Source: Clostridium guangxiense (GTDB taxonomy: Bacteria > Bacillota > Clostridia > Clostridiales > Clostridiaceae). From it: 64,000 nt of DNA. Below the pieces are notes generated by a model. That model did not search any database. It saw only the letters and a program-made list of their open reading frames with translations, and was not told where the DNA came from. Position numbers and translations under genes: made by a program. The stretch's first letter is position 1. Each line of letters opens with the position of its first letter. Of the stretch, positions 28,118-38,064 are shown piece by piece. The DNA is taken from NCBI RefSeq assembly GCF_021043395.1, contig NZ_JAJNKE010000008.1:43909-107908 (forward strand). Direction: 5' to 3'.

Positions 28118-30181
28118 ATGGAACTTATGAATATTAATTTAGAAGATTTAGTCTTTTCACTTGATATTGGAACAAGAACAGTTATTGGAACTGTTGGAAT
28201 TGTAAAAGACAAAAAGTTTCACGTAATAGCTGAAAAGTATACAGAACATGAAGAAAGAGCCATGGTAGATGGTCAAATTCATGATATAGGTCTTGTAGCT
28301 AAAGCTGTAAATAAAATTAAGACTGAAATAGAGGATGAAATTGGTCTTACACTTAAAAATGTGGCTATTGCAGCTGCAGGAAGGTTTCTTAGAACTGCTG
28401 AAGTTAAATCTGAAATTGAAATAGATCAAGATAAAGAAATAGATAATGATTTAATAAGAAGTATTGAGTTAACAGCTGTAAAAAAAGCAGAAGAAGAAGT
28501 AAATAAAGATACGGAAGGAAAGCTTTATTGTGTCGGATATAGTGTAAAGAGCTATTATTTAAATGGATATGCTATGTCTAATTTACTATCACATAAAGGG
28601 CATAGTGCTTCAGCTGAGGTTATAGCTACATTTTTACCCAGATCTGTAGTTGATAGTCTATATACCGTAATTAGAAAAGTGGGTTTAAATGTAAGCAATT
28701 TAACACTTGAGCCTATTGCAGCAATGGAAGCGGCAGTTCCTAAAAATTTGAGGCTTTTAAATATAGCACTTGTTGATATAGGCGCTGGAACTTCAGATAT
28801 AGCTATAAGTTCAAAGGACACCATAAGTGCCTATGGAATGGTGCCTATAGCAGGAGATGAAGTTACAGAGGTTATAGCACAAAATTATCTTGTGGACTTT
28901 AATACTGCTGAAGCAATAAAAAGAAAATGCACTGTAGATGGTGAAATAAAGTATACAGATGTACTTGGAATTGAGGCATCAGTAAAAACTGAAGAAGTTA
29001 TAAAAGCAATAAAGCCTACAGTTGAAAAGCTTGCAGAAGAAGTGGCAAAGAGAATAATAGAGCTTAATGGGGGGAAAGCTCCTAATGCACTGTTTCTTGT
29101 TGGTGGAGGAGCTCATACGCCTCTTGTAAAAGAATTAATAGCAGAAAAATTAGGGCTTCAAGTTCAAAGAGTTGCTATAAAGGGAAGAGATGCAGTAACA
29201 GATTGCATATGTACAGATAACTCACTTGAAAGTACTGGGGTTACAGTACTTGGTATAGCACTTGTAGCTATAAGAAGGTTAGGTAATGATTTTATAGATG
29301 TTATGCTTAATGACAGCATAGTAAGCTTATTTAATTCAAGAGTTCATAGTGTTATGGATGTTGTTGTGCAATCTGGAATAAATCCTAGACTTTTAATAGG
29401 CAAAAACGGGAAAAATATAAGGTTTACATTAAATGGTGATAAAAGAGTGGCATTTGGCACAGTGGCTAAAAATGCTGAAATAAAGGTAAATGGTATTATT
29501 TCAAATATAGATTCAGAGATAAAAGAAAATGATAAAATAGAAATTAAATATGCAAAGGATGGTACTGATGCACATCCTTTAATAAGAAATTACATAAATA
29601 AGCTTTGCAGTGTTGGATTTTATGTTGATGATAACATTGTAAATTTTGATCCTATTTTTTTAATAAATGGAGAAAAAGCTTTTTTGGATAGTGAAATACA
29701 TGAAGGTGATGAAGTAGAAACTATATATCCATCAACGTTACTTCACTACATAAAATATTTTGATAAGGATTTAAATAAAGAGTACTATTTAAATAACAAA
29801 AGATTAAATGATGATTATGTTATAAGCGAGGATGACAGAATATATACATATAAAGAAAATACCCCTAATGATGAAATTTATGTTGAAGTACCAAAATTTG
29901 GAGTGCCCAAGGAAGATATAAAATTAGAGGAAAAAGAAGAAGTTAAAGTTGACGAAGAAAAGAAAGTAGAAATTTCAAATAATGAAATAGTAGTCGTTAT
30001 AAATGACACTCCTGTAAAATTAACAGGAAAAGATAAATTTAAATTTGTAGATATATTTGATTTCTTTAATTTTGATTTAACAATACCTAAAGGAAGTCTT
30101 GTTTTAAAACTTAATGGAAATAATGTTGGATTCTTTGATGAACTGCATGATAAAGATATTATTGAAGTTAGATGGAAATGA
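28118..30181 (+). CDS. FtsA/PilM-like actin-fold ATPase with long beta-grasp-like C-terminal tail
   Basis: The first ~395 residues are an FtsA-like actin-fold ATPase: FSLDIGTRTVIG (phosphate 1), an SHS2-like insertion, VDIGAGTSDIAI (phosphate 2), and LFLVGGGAHTPLV (adenosine motif). FtsA proteins end near 400-430 residues; this one runs to 687. The extra ~290 residues contain repeated segments of the type NG...DSEIKENDKIEI, NGEKAFLDSEIHEGDEVE, NNKRLNDDYVISEDDRI and NGNNVGFFDELHDKDIIEV, which resemble the closing strands of beta-grasp domains. No membrane-targeting helix is evident, and no ftsZ is adjacent. A role in division, sporulation or envelope assembly is plausible but unproven. Confidence 0.8.
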   Translation: MELMNINLEDLVFSLDIGTRTVIGTVGIVKDKKFHVIAEKYTEHEERAMVDGQIHDIGLVAKAVNKIKTEIEDEIGLTLKNVAIAAAGRFLRTAEVKSEIEIDQDKEIDNDLIRSIELTAVKKAEEEVNKDTEGKLYCVGYSVKSYYLNGYAMSNLLSHKGHSASAEVIATFLPRSVVDSLYTVIRKVGLNVSNLTLEPIAAMEAAVPKNLRLLNIALVDIGAGTSDIAISSKDTISAYGMVPIAGDEVTEVIAQNYLVDFNTAEAIKRKCTVDGEIKYTDVLGIEASVKTEEVIKAIKPTVEKLAEEVAKRIIELNGGKAPNALFLVGGGAHTPLVKELIAEKLGLQVQRVAIKGRDAVTDCICTDNSLESTGVTVLGIALVAIRRLGNDFIDVMLNDSIVSLFNSRVHSVMDVVVQSGINPRLLIGKNGKNIRFTLNGDKRVAFGTVAKNAEIKVNGIISNIDSEIKENDKIEIKYAKDGTDAHPLIRNYINKLCSVGFYVDDNIVNFDPIFLINGEKAFLDSEIHEGDEVETIYPSTLLHYIKYFDKDLNKEYYLNNKRLNDDYVISEDDRIYTYKENTPNDEIYVEVPKFGVPKEDIKLEEKEEVKVDEEKKVEISNNEIVVVINDTPVKLTGKDKFKFVDIFDFFNFDLTIPKGSLVLKLNGNNVGFFDELHDKDIIEVRWK

Positions 30182-30217
30182 CTATTAAAACAAAGCCTAA
30201 AAGAAAGAAGGAACAAA

Positions 30218-31402
30218 ATGGATTATTTAAATGAAGCAAAAAAAATTGAAAAAGAGCTTATTGGTATTAGAAGGGACTTTCACCAAAATCCTGAACTTGG
30301 ATTTGAACTTCAAAGAACCAGTAGTAAGGTGAAAGAGTTTTTACAAAAGGAAGGCATAGAATATAAAGAAACAGCGAAAACAGGAATATGCGCAATTATA
30401 AAAGGAAAGAATACAGGTAAGACAGTAGCTCTTAGAGGTGATATGGATGCACTTCCACTAAAGGATAAAAAATTATGTGAGTACTCTTCAAAAGTTGATG
30501 GTAAAATGCATGCTTGTGGACATGATGCACATACTACTATACTTATGGGAGCAGCTAAACTTTTAAATAGCATGAAAGATGAACTTTGTGGAAATGTAAA
30601 GTTATTCTTCGAGCCAGCAGAAGAAACTACGGGTGGAGCACAAATTATGATTTCAGAGGGAGCACTTGAAAATCCAAGGGTAGATGCGGTTTTAGGGCTT
30701 CATGTTTCAGAAACTATAGATTGCGGAAAAATAGGCATAAAAAAAGGTGTAGTAAATGCAGCGTCTAATCCATTTCAAATATTAATAAAAGGAAAGGGAA
30801 CTCATGGAGCACATCCCAATTTAGGCGTTGATCCAATTACCATTGCTTGTAATGTGGTGAACGTAATTCAGACTATAGTTAGTAGAGAAATTTCACCTAC
30901 AAATCCTTCTGTAATAACAATTGGATATATTCATGGAGGAACTGCTGGAAACATAGTGCCAGATGAGGTTAAAATAGGTGGTATAATAAGGACAATGAAA
31001 AGTGAAGACAGGGAATTTGTTAAAAAGAGGCTTGTAGAAGTTGTTAAAGGAGTTGCAAATTCTATGAGAGCTGAAGCAGAAGTAAATATAGAAGAGAGTT
31101 ACCCATGTCTTTATAATGATGACAGTATGTATAGTTTTATGAAGGAAGAAGCAGAAGAACTCCTTGGCAAGGAAAACGTAATAGAGCTTGAAGAGCCTAG
31201 CCTTGGCGTAGAAAGTTTTGCATATTTTTCTATGGAGAGACCATCAGTATTTTATTATCTTGGAATTAAAAATGAAAAAAAAGGTATAATAAACCCGGCT
31301 CATGGAAATTTATTTGATATTGATGAAAATTGTCTTCATATAGGGGCAGCACTTCAATGTAAAGCAGCTTTTGAAGCATTAAAAAAACTTTCACAAAAAT
31401 AA
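30218..31402 (+). CDS. M20-family amidohydrolase/peptidase
   Basis: A zinc aminoacylase-type enzyme, 394 residues. Metal-binding signatures: ALRGDMDALPL, HACGHDAHTTILMGAA, FEPAEETTGGA, LGLHVSE; dimerisation domain in the middle (TIGYIHGGTAGNIVPDEV). The group includes N-acyl-amino-acid and hippurate hydrolases, so the exact substrate is open. No signal peptide: cytosolic. 37 nt after the FtsA-like gene, with GAAAGAAGGAA upstream; probably co-transcribed with the following rluA and flippase genes. Confidence 0.9.
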   Translation: MDYLNEAKKIEKELIGIRRDFHQNPELGFELQRTSSKVKEFLQKEGIEYKETAKTGICAIIKGKNTGKTVALRGDMDALPLKDKKLCEYSSKVDGKMHACGHDAHTTILMGAAKLLNSMKDELCGNVKLFFEPAEETTGGAQIMISEGALENPRVDAVLGLHVSETIDCGKIGIKKGVVNAASNPFQILIKGKGTHGAHPNLGVDPITIACNVVNVIQTIVSREISPTNPSVITIGYIHGGTAGNIVPDEVKIGGIIRTMKSEDREFVKKRLVEVVKGVANSMRAEAEVNIEESYPCLYNDDSMYSFMKEEAEELLGKENVIELEEPSLGVESFAYFSMERPSVFYYLGIKNEKKGIINPAHGNLFDIDENCLHIGAALQCKAAFEALKKLSQK

Positions 31403-31424
31403 TATAATATTCACAGGAGGAAAG

Positions 31425-32378
31425 ATGGAAATAACAATAGGACCAAACGAAGCAGGGCAGAGGGCAGATAAATTTATAAGAAAGTGGCTTAATGATGTTC
31501 CACTAAGTGCTATATATAAAGCTTTTAGAAAAGGCGATATAAGGGTAAATGGAAGCAAGTGTAAGGACAAATATATACTTGTAGAAGGTGATGTGCTGCT
31601 AGTAAAATATGTAAGCTCATCACCTGAAAAGAAAAAATTTAAGAGAATAGATAACAATTTTAAAGTAGTTTATGAAGACGAAAATATGCTCTTAGTTGAA
31701 AAATGGCCTGGAGTGCTTGTGCATTCAAATAAGCCAAATGGAGCACCTACTTTAACGGATTATGCGCTTTCATATTTATATGATAAGGGGGACTATAGAC
31801 CTGAAGAAGAAGTTACTTTTATTCCAGCACCTTGCAATAGGCTTGACATGAATACTTCTGGTATAGTGGTTTATGGTAAAAATTTTGAGTCACTTAAAAT
31901 TTTAAATGAGATGATAAGGGACAAAAAAATAGAAAAATATTATTTGTCTCTCGTAAAGGGTAAAATAAAAGATGGAATTTATGAAGGATATATACATAAA
32001 AATGAGGATTCAAACATATCTGTAGTATTTGATGAAGAAAGAGAAGGCACTAAAAAAATTTCCATGAAGGTAAAAAACATAGAAAGCTGTGGATCATTTT
32101 CTTTTATTGAAATTGAGCTTTTAACAGGAAGAAGTCACCAGCTTAGGGCACATCTTAGTCATTTAGGTAATCCAATTCTTGGTGATGCTAAGTACGGTGA
32201 AAAACAGATAAATGCTTATTTTAATAATAAGTTTGGGTTTGACTTTCAATTTTTGTATGCGTATAAATTAGTTTTTAGGGATTGCCCTGAGAAATTAAGC
32301 TACATGGAAAATAAAACAATAGCAGAATCTCTTCCACCTATATTTAAAAAAGTAAAAAAAGATGTGTTTAAATTTTAA
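31425..32378 (+). CDS. RluA-family pseudouridine synthase
   Basis: RNA-modifying enzyme of 317 residues: N-terminal S4-like RNA-binding domain (about 10-65), then the RluA catalytic domain with NRLDMNTSGIVVYGK, whose Asp is the catalytic residue, and LLTGRSHQLRAHLSHLGNPILGD. Target position in rRNA or tRNA cannot be read from sequence. AGGAGG 5-6 nt upstream of the ATG; 12 nt before the flippase gene. Confidence 0.93.
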   Translation: MEITIGPNEAGQRADKFIRKWLNDVPLSAIYKAFRKGDIRVNGSKCKDKYILVEGDVLLVKYVSSSPEKKKFKRIDNNFKVVYEDENMLLVEKWPGVLVHSNKPNGAPTLTDYALSYLYDKGDYRPEEEVTFIPAPCNRLDMNTSGIVVYGKNFESLKILNEMIRDKKIEKYYLSLVKGKIKDGIYEGYIHKNEDSNISVVFDEEREGTKKISMKVKNIESCGSFSFIEIELLTGRSHQLRAHLSHLGNPILGDAKYGEKQINAYFNNKFGFDFQFLYAYKLVFRDCPEKLSYMENKTIAESLPPIFKKVKKDVFKF

Positions 32379-32390
32379 GGAGTAAGTTTT

Positions 32391-34004
32391 ATGAAAGAAC
32401 AGTCTACAGCAAAAGGTTTTGCGATATTATCCATGGCAACAATTCTTGGAAAAATATTATCACTTTTATATTTACCATTTCTAGTAAAAATACTCGGTGG
32501 TAATGGAACTTATGGAATATACTATGCGGCATATCAAATTTATGTATTTATTTACGTACTTACAAATGCTGGAATTCCAGTTGCAATATCTAAATTAGTA
32601 TCAGAATTTATAGTAGTAAAAAACTATAGAGATGCTGTGAAAAGTTTTAGAATGTCTAGATTTGTACTTGTAATAATAGGCTTTTCTATGTCGTTTATAT
32701 TATTTTTTGCAGCTAGATTATTTTCTAATTTAATGAAAGTTCCACAAGCATATCTTGCGGTAATAGCATTAAGTCCAGCTATATTGTGTACGTCTGTATC
32801 ATCAGCCTACAGGGGGTATTTTCAGGGAAGAGGCAATATGACGCCGACAGCTATTTCTCAGCTTATGGAACAGCTTTTAAATACAATATTATCCTTAATA
32901 TTTGCTGCAATGCTTCTCAAATATGGAGAAGCTGCTGCTTGTGCTGGAGCTACGGTTGGTACTACAGTTGGAGCTTTTGTTTCAGCAATTTATCTTATAG
33001 TAGCTTATGAAAGAAACAAACATTTCAGAATTCCAAAGGAATATTATGAAAAGCAAACCATAAAGCATACCAACAAGCAAATACTTACTAAAATAGCTAA
33101 TTATGGTGTACCGATAACTGTATGCGTTGGAATGCAAAATGCAGGAAACTTAGTTGATACATCAATTACTATGTCTAGACTTCTAGCTGGAGGCATAAAA
33201 GATGATATGGCTAAAGCTCTTTTGGGCACCATTGGAAATTATCAAACGCTTATAAATGTTCCAATTGCAATAATAAGCAGTCTTGCTGTTACTATTTTAC
33301 CATCAATTTCAGCTTCTGCAGCTATAAGAGATAAAAAAGTTCTTATACAAAAAATAAATTATGCCTTTAGAATATGTTTTTTAATTTCAGTTCCATCTGC
33401 TGTTGGACTCTCAATTTTGAGTCTTCCAGTTTATAAACTTATATATCCTATTGAAGGATTTAGACTTATGTTTTATGGTTCAGTTGTTCTTATATTTATG
33501 TCTTTAGTTCAAATACAAACAAGCATACTTCAAGGGATTGGGAAAATATATAATGTAACTATTTATTCTATAATAGGTATAATAGTAAAGATATTTGCTG
33601 ATTACATTTTAGTTGCAATGCCTCAAATAAATGTATATGGAACTGTTGTAGGAAGCGTTTTAGGTTTTAGTACAACTATATTTTTGAATTATAGACTTAT
33701 AAAAAAATCTATGAAAATAAGAGTTAGAATGTTAAGACATGCAGTAAAACCACTTGTGGCATCGATTATAATGGGGGGGGCTGTATGTGTAGTTTATTCT
33801 GTGATTAATTTTTTAATGGGTCTTATAATAAAAAAGCCTTATTTAGACAATCTTGTAGCAGTAATCTTTGCTATAGTAGCAGGAGTTTTTGTGTATTTTA
33901 TTTTCCTTGCACTTATTAGGGGAATTAGAAAAAGTGATTTGAATTCCTTCCCTAACAAGATTAAAAGACTCATACCTAAAGCGATTATGTCTATAGTACG
34001 ATAG
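32391..34004 (+). CDS. SpoVB/MurJ-like lipid flippase (MOP superfamily)
   Basis: A 537-residue polytopic membrane protein of the MVF/polysaccharide-transport type, about 14 helices. N-terminal LSMATILGKILSLLYLPFLVKILGG and AYRGYFQGRGNMTPTAISQ are typical of the SpoVB branch, which moves lipid-linked cell-wall or spore-cortex precursors outward. AAGGAG before the ATG. A second related flippase is at 36404-37906; which, if either, is the true SpoVB is undecided. Confidence 0.85.
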   Translation: MKEQSTAKGFAILSMATILGKILSLLYLPFLVKILGGNGTYGIYYAAYQIYVFIYVLTNAGIPVAISKLVSEFIVVKNYRDAVKSFRMSRFVLVIIGFSMSFILFFAARLFSNLMKVPQAYLAVIALSPAILCTSVSSAYRGYFQGRGNMTPTAISQLMEQLLNTILSLIFAAMLLKYGEAAACAGATVGTTVGAFVSAIYLIVAYERNKHFRIPKEYYEKQTIKHTNKQILTKIANYGVPITVCVGMQNAGNLVDTSITMSRLLAGGIKDDMAKALLGTIGNYQTLINVPIAIISSLAVTILPSISASAAIRDKKVLIQKINYAFRICFLISVPSAVGLSILSLPVYKLIYPIEGFRLMFYGSVVLIFMSLVQIQTSILQGIGKIYNVTIYSIIGIIVKIFADYILVAMPQINVYGTVVGSVLGFSTTIFLNYRLIKKSMKIRVRMLRHAVKPLVASIIMGGAVCVVYSVINFLMGLIIKKPYLDNLVAVIFAIVAGVFVYFIFLALIRGIRKSDLNSFPNKIKRLIPKAIMSIVR

Positions 34005-34055
34005 TTTATCATATTCTCCTATAAAGATAAAACACCTTGAAACTTGAAAATTATA

Positions 34056-34414
34056 AGTTCCAGCTTTATCCTGACAAATTAGAATTTGTCGAGCACTATA
34101 GTGAAGGGTTTTACGGTGCTGTGCACGTAAAAGGTGAACTTTTTTATCTTCAATAAAAAGCTAAGGTTGATTTTCCTCCGTTTCCCTACGGAAAATCTTT
34201 AACGTATTTAAATTATTTATTTTTCGTAGAGAAACGGAGAAAAATATTCCTTAACCTTTTGCTGTGGCAAAAACTTTCACCTTTGACAAGCAAAGCTATG
34301 TCAAACCCTTCAATTTTCACATAAGTGAAAAAGTTAGTTTTTTAATGAGCAGGGCGAATTAAAACCCTTCACTCAGCTCGACAAATTCCAGTTTAACAGA
34401 ATTAATTTGGAACT
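34056..34414. repeat. 359-bp foldback (inverted-repeat) intergenic element
   Basis: Outer arms AGTTCCA/TGGAACT (34056-34062, 34408-34414); perfect 13-mers GAATTTGTCGAGC (34082-34094) versus GCTCGACAAATTC (34376-34388) and GTGAAGGGTTTTA (34101-34113) versus TAAAACCCTTCAC (34360-34372). Inner complementarity continues through CTCCGTTTCCCTACG against CGTAGAGAAACGGAG. The gene-free stretch 34005-34416 is almost wholly this element, between convergent genes. Confidence 0.8.
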
Positions 34415-34416
34415 AG

Positions 34417-35664
34417 TCATTTTAACCTTTCAAGTTGTCTATCTATATCTCTATTTAAAACATAGCTTAAATTTAATATTTCTTGGGCAGCTCTTTTGTA
34501 TCCACCACTCTCTCTAAAGGATTCATTTATTTTATTAATATTTTTATGATAATTTGGATCTGCTAATATCTTATGCAAAGAATTTTTTAAAAGTTCGGGA
34601 GTAAGCTTGTCCTTATAAAGAACAATGCATGCTCCGAGTTCAGCGCTTCTTGAAGCCATATAAGTTTGATCTGCACCTAATGGTATTGCAACAAATGGAA
34701 CATTATTAAATAACAAATCATTTGTACTGTTCATTCCACAATGTGTTATGGCAGCACTTGCATATTTTAAAATTTCGCTTTGAGAAATGTAATTTCTAAC
34801 TATAAAATTTTGAGGTATATTAAATTTAGACAAATCAACATTATAGGCGGTCATAACAACTACTATATCTTCATCTTTAAAAGCTTTAAAGAATATATCA
34901 TAAAGATCAATATTAACACCGCTGAAAACTGTACCTAGAGAAATATATATAACTTTTTTACCTTGAATTTCCGAGTATGGGAAATTATCTATGCTTTCTT
35001 TTCTATCATATATTGGAGGTCCTATAAATTTAAAAGTATCATCATAATATTCAATATGACGAACAAAAAATTTAGATGTATATACAAAGTTTATATCGCC
35101 TTTACTAAAGAATAAATCCATAATTTTGGGTATTGTTATGTTATATTTTTCTTTTAAATTATGTGAAAGTTTTTTATAAGTACTCATAACAGGAAATTTT
35201 TTGAGTGTTTCTTCATTAATTTCATCAACAAGTTTAGGCGCAATTTCTTTTGGAGTAGCAAATACTGCAAAAGAAGAAAATGATGGTAAATTTAATATTT
35301 GTGCCATGATTTTACCTAAAGGACAAACAGATGCGTAACCAATGCAGTCAAATTTTATACCCTTTGTTTGATTTAAAATACTTTCAATATCTTTTTCACA
35401 AGAAGATAGTTTTTTATTAAAGAATTTCGCTGCAGTTTCTATATTTATATTTTGAACATTAAAGTGACTTTTATTTGTATTTGGATCATTCATTGTGTTT
35501 CCATAGCTTTTAAATACAGCACCCGCTTTTTCTATCCTTTCTTTAAATTCTTCAGTACAAAAATAAATTATTTCTTGATCTGATTTAACTAGTTCATTTA
35601 CAATACCCAAAGTTGGGTTTACATGACCATAGGCTGGTATATTTAAAAATAATACTTTACCCAT
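34417..35664 (-). CDS. MGT-type (GT1) glycosyltransferase
   Basis: A UDP-sugar-dependent GT-B glycosyltransferase, 415 residues. N-terminal acceptor domain starts VLFLNIPAYGHVNPTLGI; the C-terminal donor domain has VIYISLGTVFSG and the PSPG-like ITHCGMNSTNDLLFNNVPFVAIPLGADQ. Such enzymes glycosylate macrolides, flavonoids or lipids; the target is unknown. The longest frame begins at GTG 35673 directly after AAAGGG; ATG 35664 has 10-nt spacing and is chosen. Single gene with an operator-like dyad upstream (35697-35727). Confidence 0.88.
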   Translation of the reverse strand: MGKVLFLNIPAYGHVNPTLGIVNELVKSDQEIIYFCTEEFKERIEKAGAVFKSYGNTMNDPNTNKSHFNVQNINIETAAKFFNKKLSSCEKDIESILNQTKGIKFDCIGYASVCPLGKIMAQILNLPSFSSFAVFATPKEIAPKLVDEINEETLKKFPVMSTYKKLSHNLKEKYNITIPKIMDLFFSKGDINFVYTSKFFVRHIEYYDDTFKFIGPPIYDRKESIDNFPYSEIQGKKVIYISLGTVFSGVNIDLYDIFFKAFKDEDIVVVMTAYNVDLSKFNIPQNFIVRNYISQSEILKYASAAITHCGMNSTNDLLFNNVPFVAIPLGADQTYMASRSAELGACIVLYKDKLTPELLKNSLHKILADPNYHKNINKINESFRESGGYKRAAQEILNLSYVLNRDIDRQLERLK

Positions 35665-35696
35665 ATTAAACACACCCTTTTACATTTATTTCAATT

Positions 35697-35727
35697 ATAA
35701 TGTACGTATTACCAGTACATACATTAT
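35697..35727. promoter_or_regulatory. Operator-like dyad upstream of the glycosyltransferase gene
   Basis: ATAATGTACGTA (35697-35708) and TACATACATTAT (35716-35727) pair at 11 of 12 positions across 7 nt, 33 nt upstream of the glycosyltransferase start. TetR/MarR-like in size; no adjacent regulator gene. Confidence 0.4.
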
Positions 35728-35929
35728 AATCCTTAAAGGATGAGGATTCAATCGGCAAGACTAAAAAAATCTTGATTTAAATATTAGTTTTGTATTTGTT
35801 AAAAATGTAAAAAAGTAAATTTAAATAATGTGTTTTTAAAGATATATTATTATATATATATAAATAATTACAAAAATAAGTTATAATAAATAGTAAAAAT
35901 ATAGAGGTCAAAAGGAGATTAATTGCTAA

Positions 35930-36403
35930 ATGGCTAATGAAGTTATAATTAAAATGCTAGAAAACGAAAAAACTAGAATATATTATTTAGACGAAGATGA
36001 GAAAAAAATTTATGAAATGGGTCTTAGGCTGTTTAGTGCTCTTATGAATAAAGATTTTTTTGATATCCCAAGAATAGATATGAGCAATCCTCATAAAAAA
36101 GAAGGATTGTTTTATGAGATTCCTTATTATGATTCTAATATGCTTTTTGAAAGAGAAAATAAGCGCTTATTTTTAAGAGTTCAAAAGGTTAAGAGTAATT
36201 CTATAGAGTCACCCTTTAAGATTTATTTTAAGATGGAAGAGTGGGATGACTTTTCGTTTATAGCTTGCTTTGAAGAACTAGAAGAACCATTACAGTATTC
36301 TTTAGTTTCATGTAGGAATGGCGATTATTTCACGGAAATACACAATTATGATGAATTAACCTTAACTAAGCTTATGAACATTTATCAAGATGTAAAACTG
36401 TAA
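35930..36403 (+). CDS. Hypothetical protein (157 aa)
   Basis: Not recognised. Soluble, acidic and aromatic-rich, with no signal peptide. AAAGGAG precedes the ATG by 13-14 nt, slightly long. Its stop directly abuts the stop of the convergent flippase gene (no spacer), so no terminator separates them. Codon use matches neighbours. Function unknown. Confidence 0.6.
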   Translation: MANEVIIKMLENEKTRIYYLDEDEKKIYEMGLRLFSALMNKDFFDIPRIDMSNPHKKEGLFYEIPYYDSNMLFERENKRLFLRVQKVKSNSIESPFKIYFKMEEWDDFSFIACFEELEEPLQYSLVSCRNGDYFTEIHNYDELTLTKLMNIYQDVKL

Positions 36404-37906
36404 TCATCTTAATTTCCTTCTAATTGTTTTAAGCGATAGGAAAAATAATATAAATCCAGCACATATTATTGAAATGGTTTTAGCTATGAAATAAGAATCT
36501 GGTATTAAATTGTTCATTATTCCAAGAACTAAATATAAAAATATACTTAAAAGTATATCTATAAATATATCACTTAAATTAAAGTGTATTTCACAGAATT
36601 TTCTTATGTCATGCATGTTAAGAATATAGCTTGTAATGCCTGTAATTATAAGGGTTATACCGTATCCATATATATTTATGAAGCTTATTCCTGTAAGCAC
36701 ATATAAAAGAATTAACTCTTCAATAGATATAATTACAGAATTTATGAGAATCTTGGTCTGCTTTCCTATTCCACTTAATATTGCAAATGTAGAGCCAGAT
36801 ACATATGAAAATGGCAGCGAAATAGCTGAAAACATTATGTATTTTCCAAGGTCATTTCTATTGTAAAATAACCTACCAAGAAGTTCAGGTATACTGAGGC
36901 ATATTATTAAAGTTGCAAGTCCTAGAAAAAAGGATATTTTTAGAACCTCAGATATTCTTTTTTCTACGGCAAATGTATTTTTTTGATTTATATTTTGTGA
37001 GATTTCTGGCACAAGAACTGTTGCCATGGAACCAATTATTATCATTGGGAAAAAAGTTATTGATAGAGCCATTCCAGAAAACTTTCCTATCATTTCAAGA
37101 GCTGCTTTGTATGGAAATCCAGCAAAAACAAGTCTTCTTGGAAGGATAAGCGTTGAAGCAGCAGAAAGTATTGAAGATACAAAACCATTTACGCAAAGAG
37201 GAATAGAAACAATGAGTACATCAAAAAGGAGTTGTCCTCTTCCTTCATGTGTGGTATAAGATGACTTTAGTTTTCTGCTGGATATAATAAAAGCAAAGTA
37301 AAGGAAAATAAGGCTCATGAATTCACCAAGACTTAAGGCAGCATAAACTGCTGTTACTGTTTTGGTTATTGTCCTAAGCATAAGCAAATCTATTATAGCT
37401 ATAACAACTAAAACCCTTACTGCTTTTTCAAAAATATCTATGTATGCAGGTATTTTTGCCTTCGATATGCCATAAAAGTATCCTTTAAATACAGATGATA
37501 AAGCAATAAATAGAACAGCAGGGCATATTACTTCAAGTGAATATATTGTTCTTGAATCTTTAATTATAACGTTAGCTAAAAAATTCATATTAAAAAACAA
37601 AATTATACATACAAACGTAGACCATATAAAAGTAAAAATCAAGCAAGTTTTTATTAAAAGAACTATATTTTTGTAATCTTTATTACCATACAATATTGAA
37701 GCCTTTCTTGATATTGCCACAATTAAGCCTCCGCATACAAGGCAGCAAAATAAATCGTAGACAGGCATTATAAGTCCATAAAGGCCAACACCTTCTGCGC
37801 CAAGTTTTTTAGAAAGTATTATTGAAAAAATGAATCTTAAAATTCCAGTAGCAAAATTTGATATTGTAAGCACAATAGTATCTTCATAAAATTTATCAAG
37901 TTTCAT
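36404..37906 (-). CDS. SpoVB-like polysaccharide flippase (second copy in window)
   Basis: A 500-residue MOP-superfamily membrane protein, about 13-14 helices. The N-terminal LTISNFATGILRFIFSIILSKKLGAEGVGLYGL and SSVFKGYFYGISKAKIPAYIDIFEKAVRV are typical of stage V sporulation protein B relatives. It differs considerably from the 32.4-kb copy, so this is not a recent duplication. Minus strand, single gene, start ATG with GGAGGAT upstream. Confidence 0.82.
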   Translation of the reverse strand: MKLDKFYEDTIVLTISNFATGILRFIFSIILSKKLGAEGVGLYGLIMPVYDLFCCLVCGGLIVAISRKASILYGNKDYKNIVLLIKTCLIFTFIWSTFVCIILFFNMNFLANVIIKDSRTIYSLEVICPAVLFIALSSVFKGYFYGISKAKIPAYIDIFEKAVRVLVVIAIIDLLMLRTITKTVTAVYAALSLGEFMSLIFLYFAFIISSRKLKSSYTTHEGRGQLLFDVLIVSIPLCVNGFVSSILSAASTLILPRRLVFAGFPYKAALEMIGKFSGMALSITFFPMIIIGSMATVLVPEISQNINQKNTFAVEKRISEVLKISFFLGLATLIICLSIPELLGRLFYNRNDLGKYIMFSAISLPFSYVSGSTFAILSGIGKQTKILINSVIISIEELILLYVLTGISFINIYGYGITLIITGITSYILNMHDIRKFCEIHFNLSDIFIDILLSIFLYLVLGIMNNLIPDSYFIAKTISIICAGFILFFLSLKTIRRKLR

Positions 37907-38064
37907 ACATCATCCTCCATCATTATGTAAAATTGTATATGTATAGTTTTTAGTTGAACTGGTTTCACTATAAATAGTTATGAAATTCAATATATAAATA
38001 TGTATTTGATTTATTATATTGGTAAATATATAATATTTATAAAACATCTTTGGGGGGAGTTTAC

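Noticed and set aside
29878..30216. 112-codon minus-strand frame at the end of the FtsA-like gene
   Set aside because: Antisense shadow; the sense strand carries the repeat tail with good coding bias.
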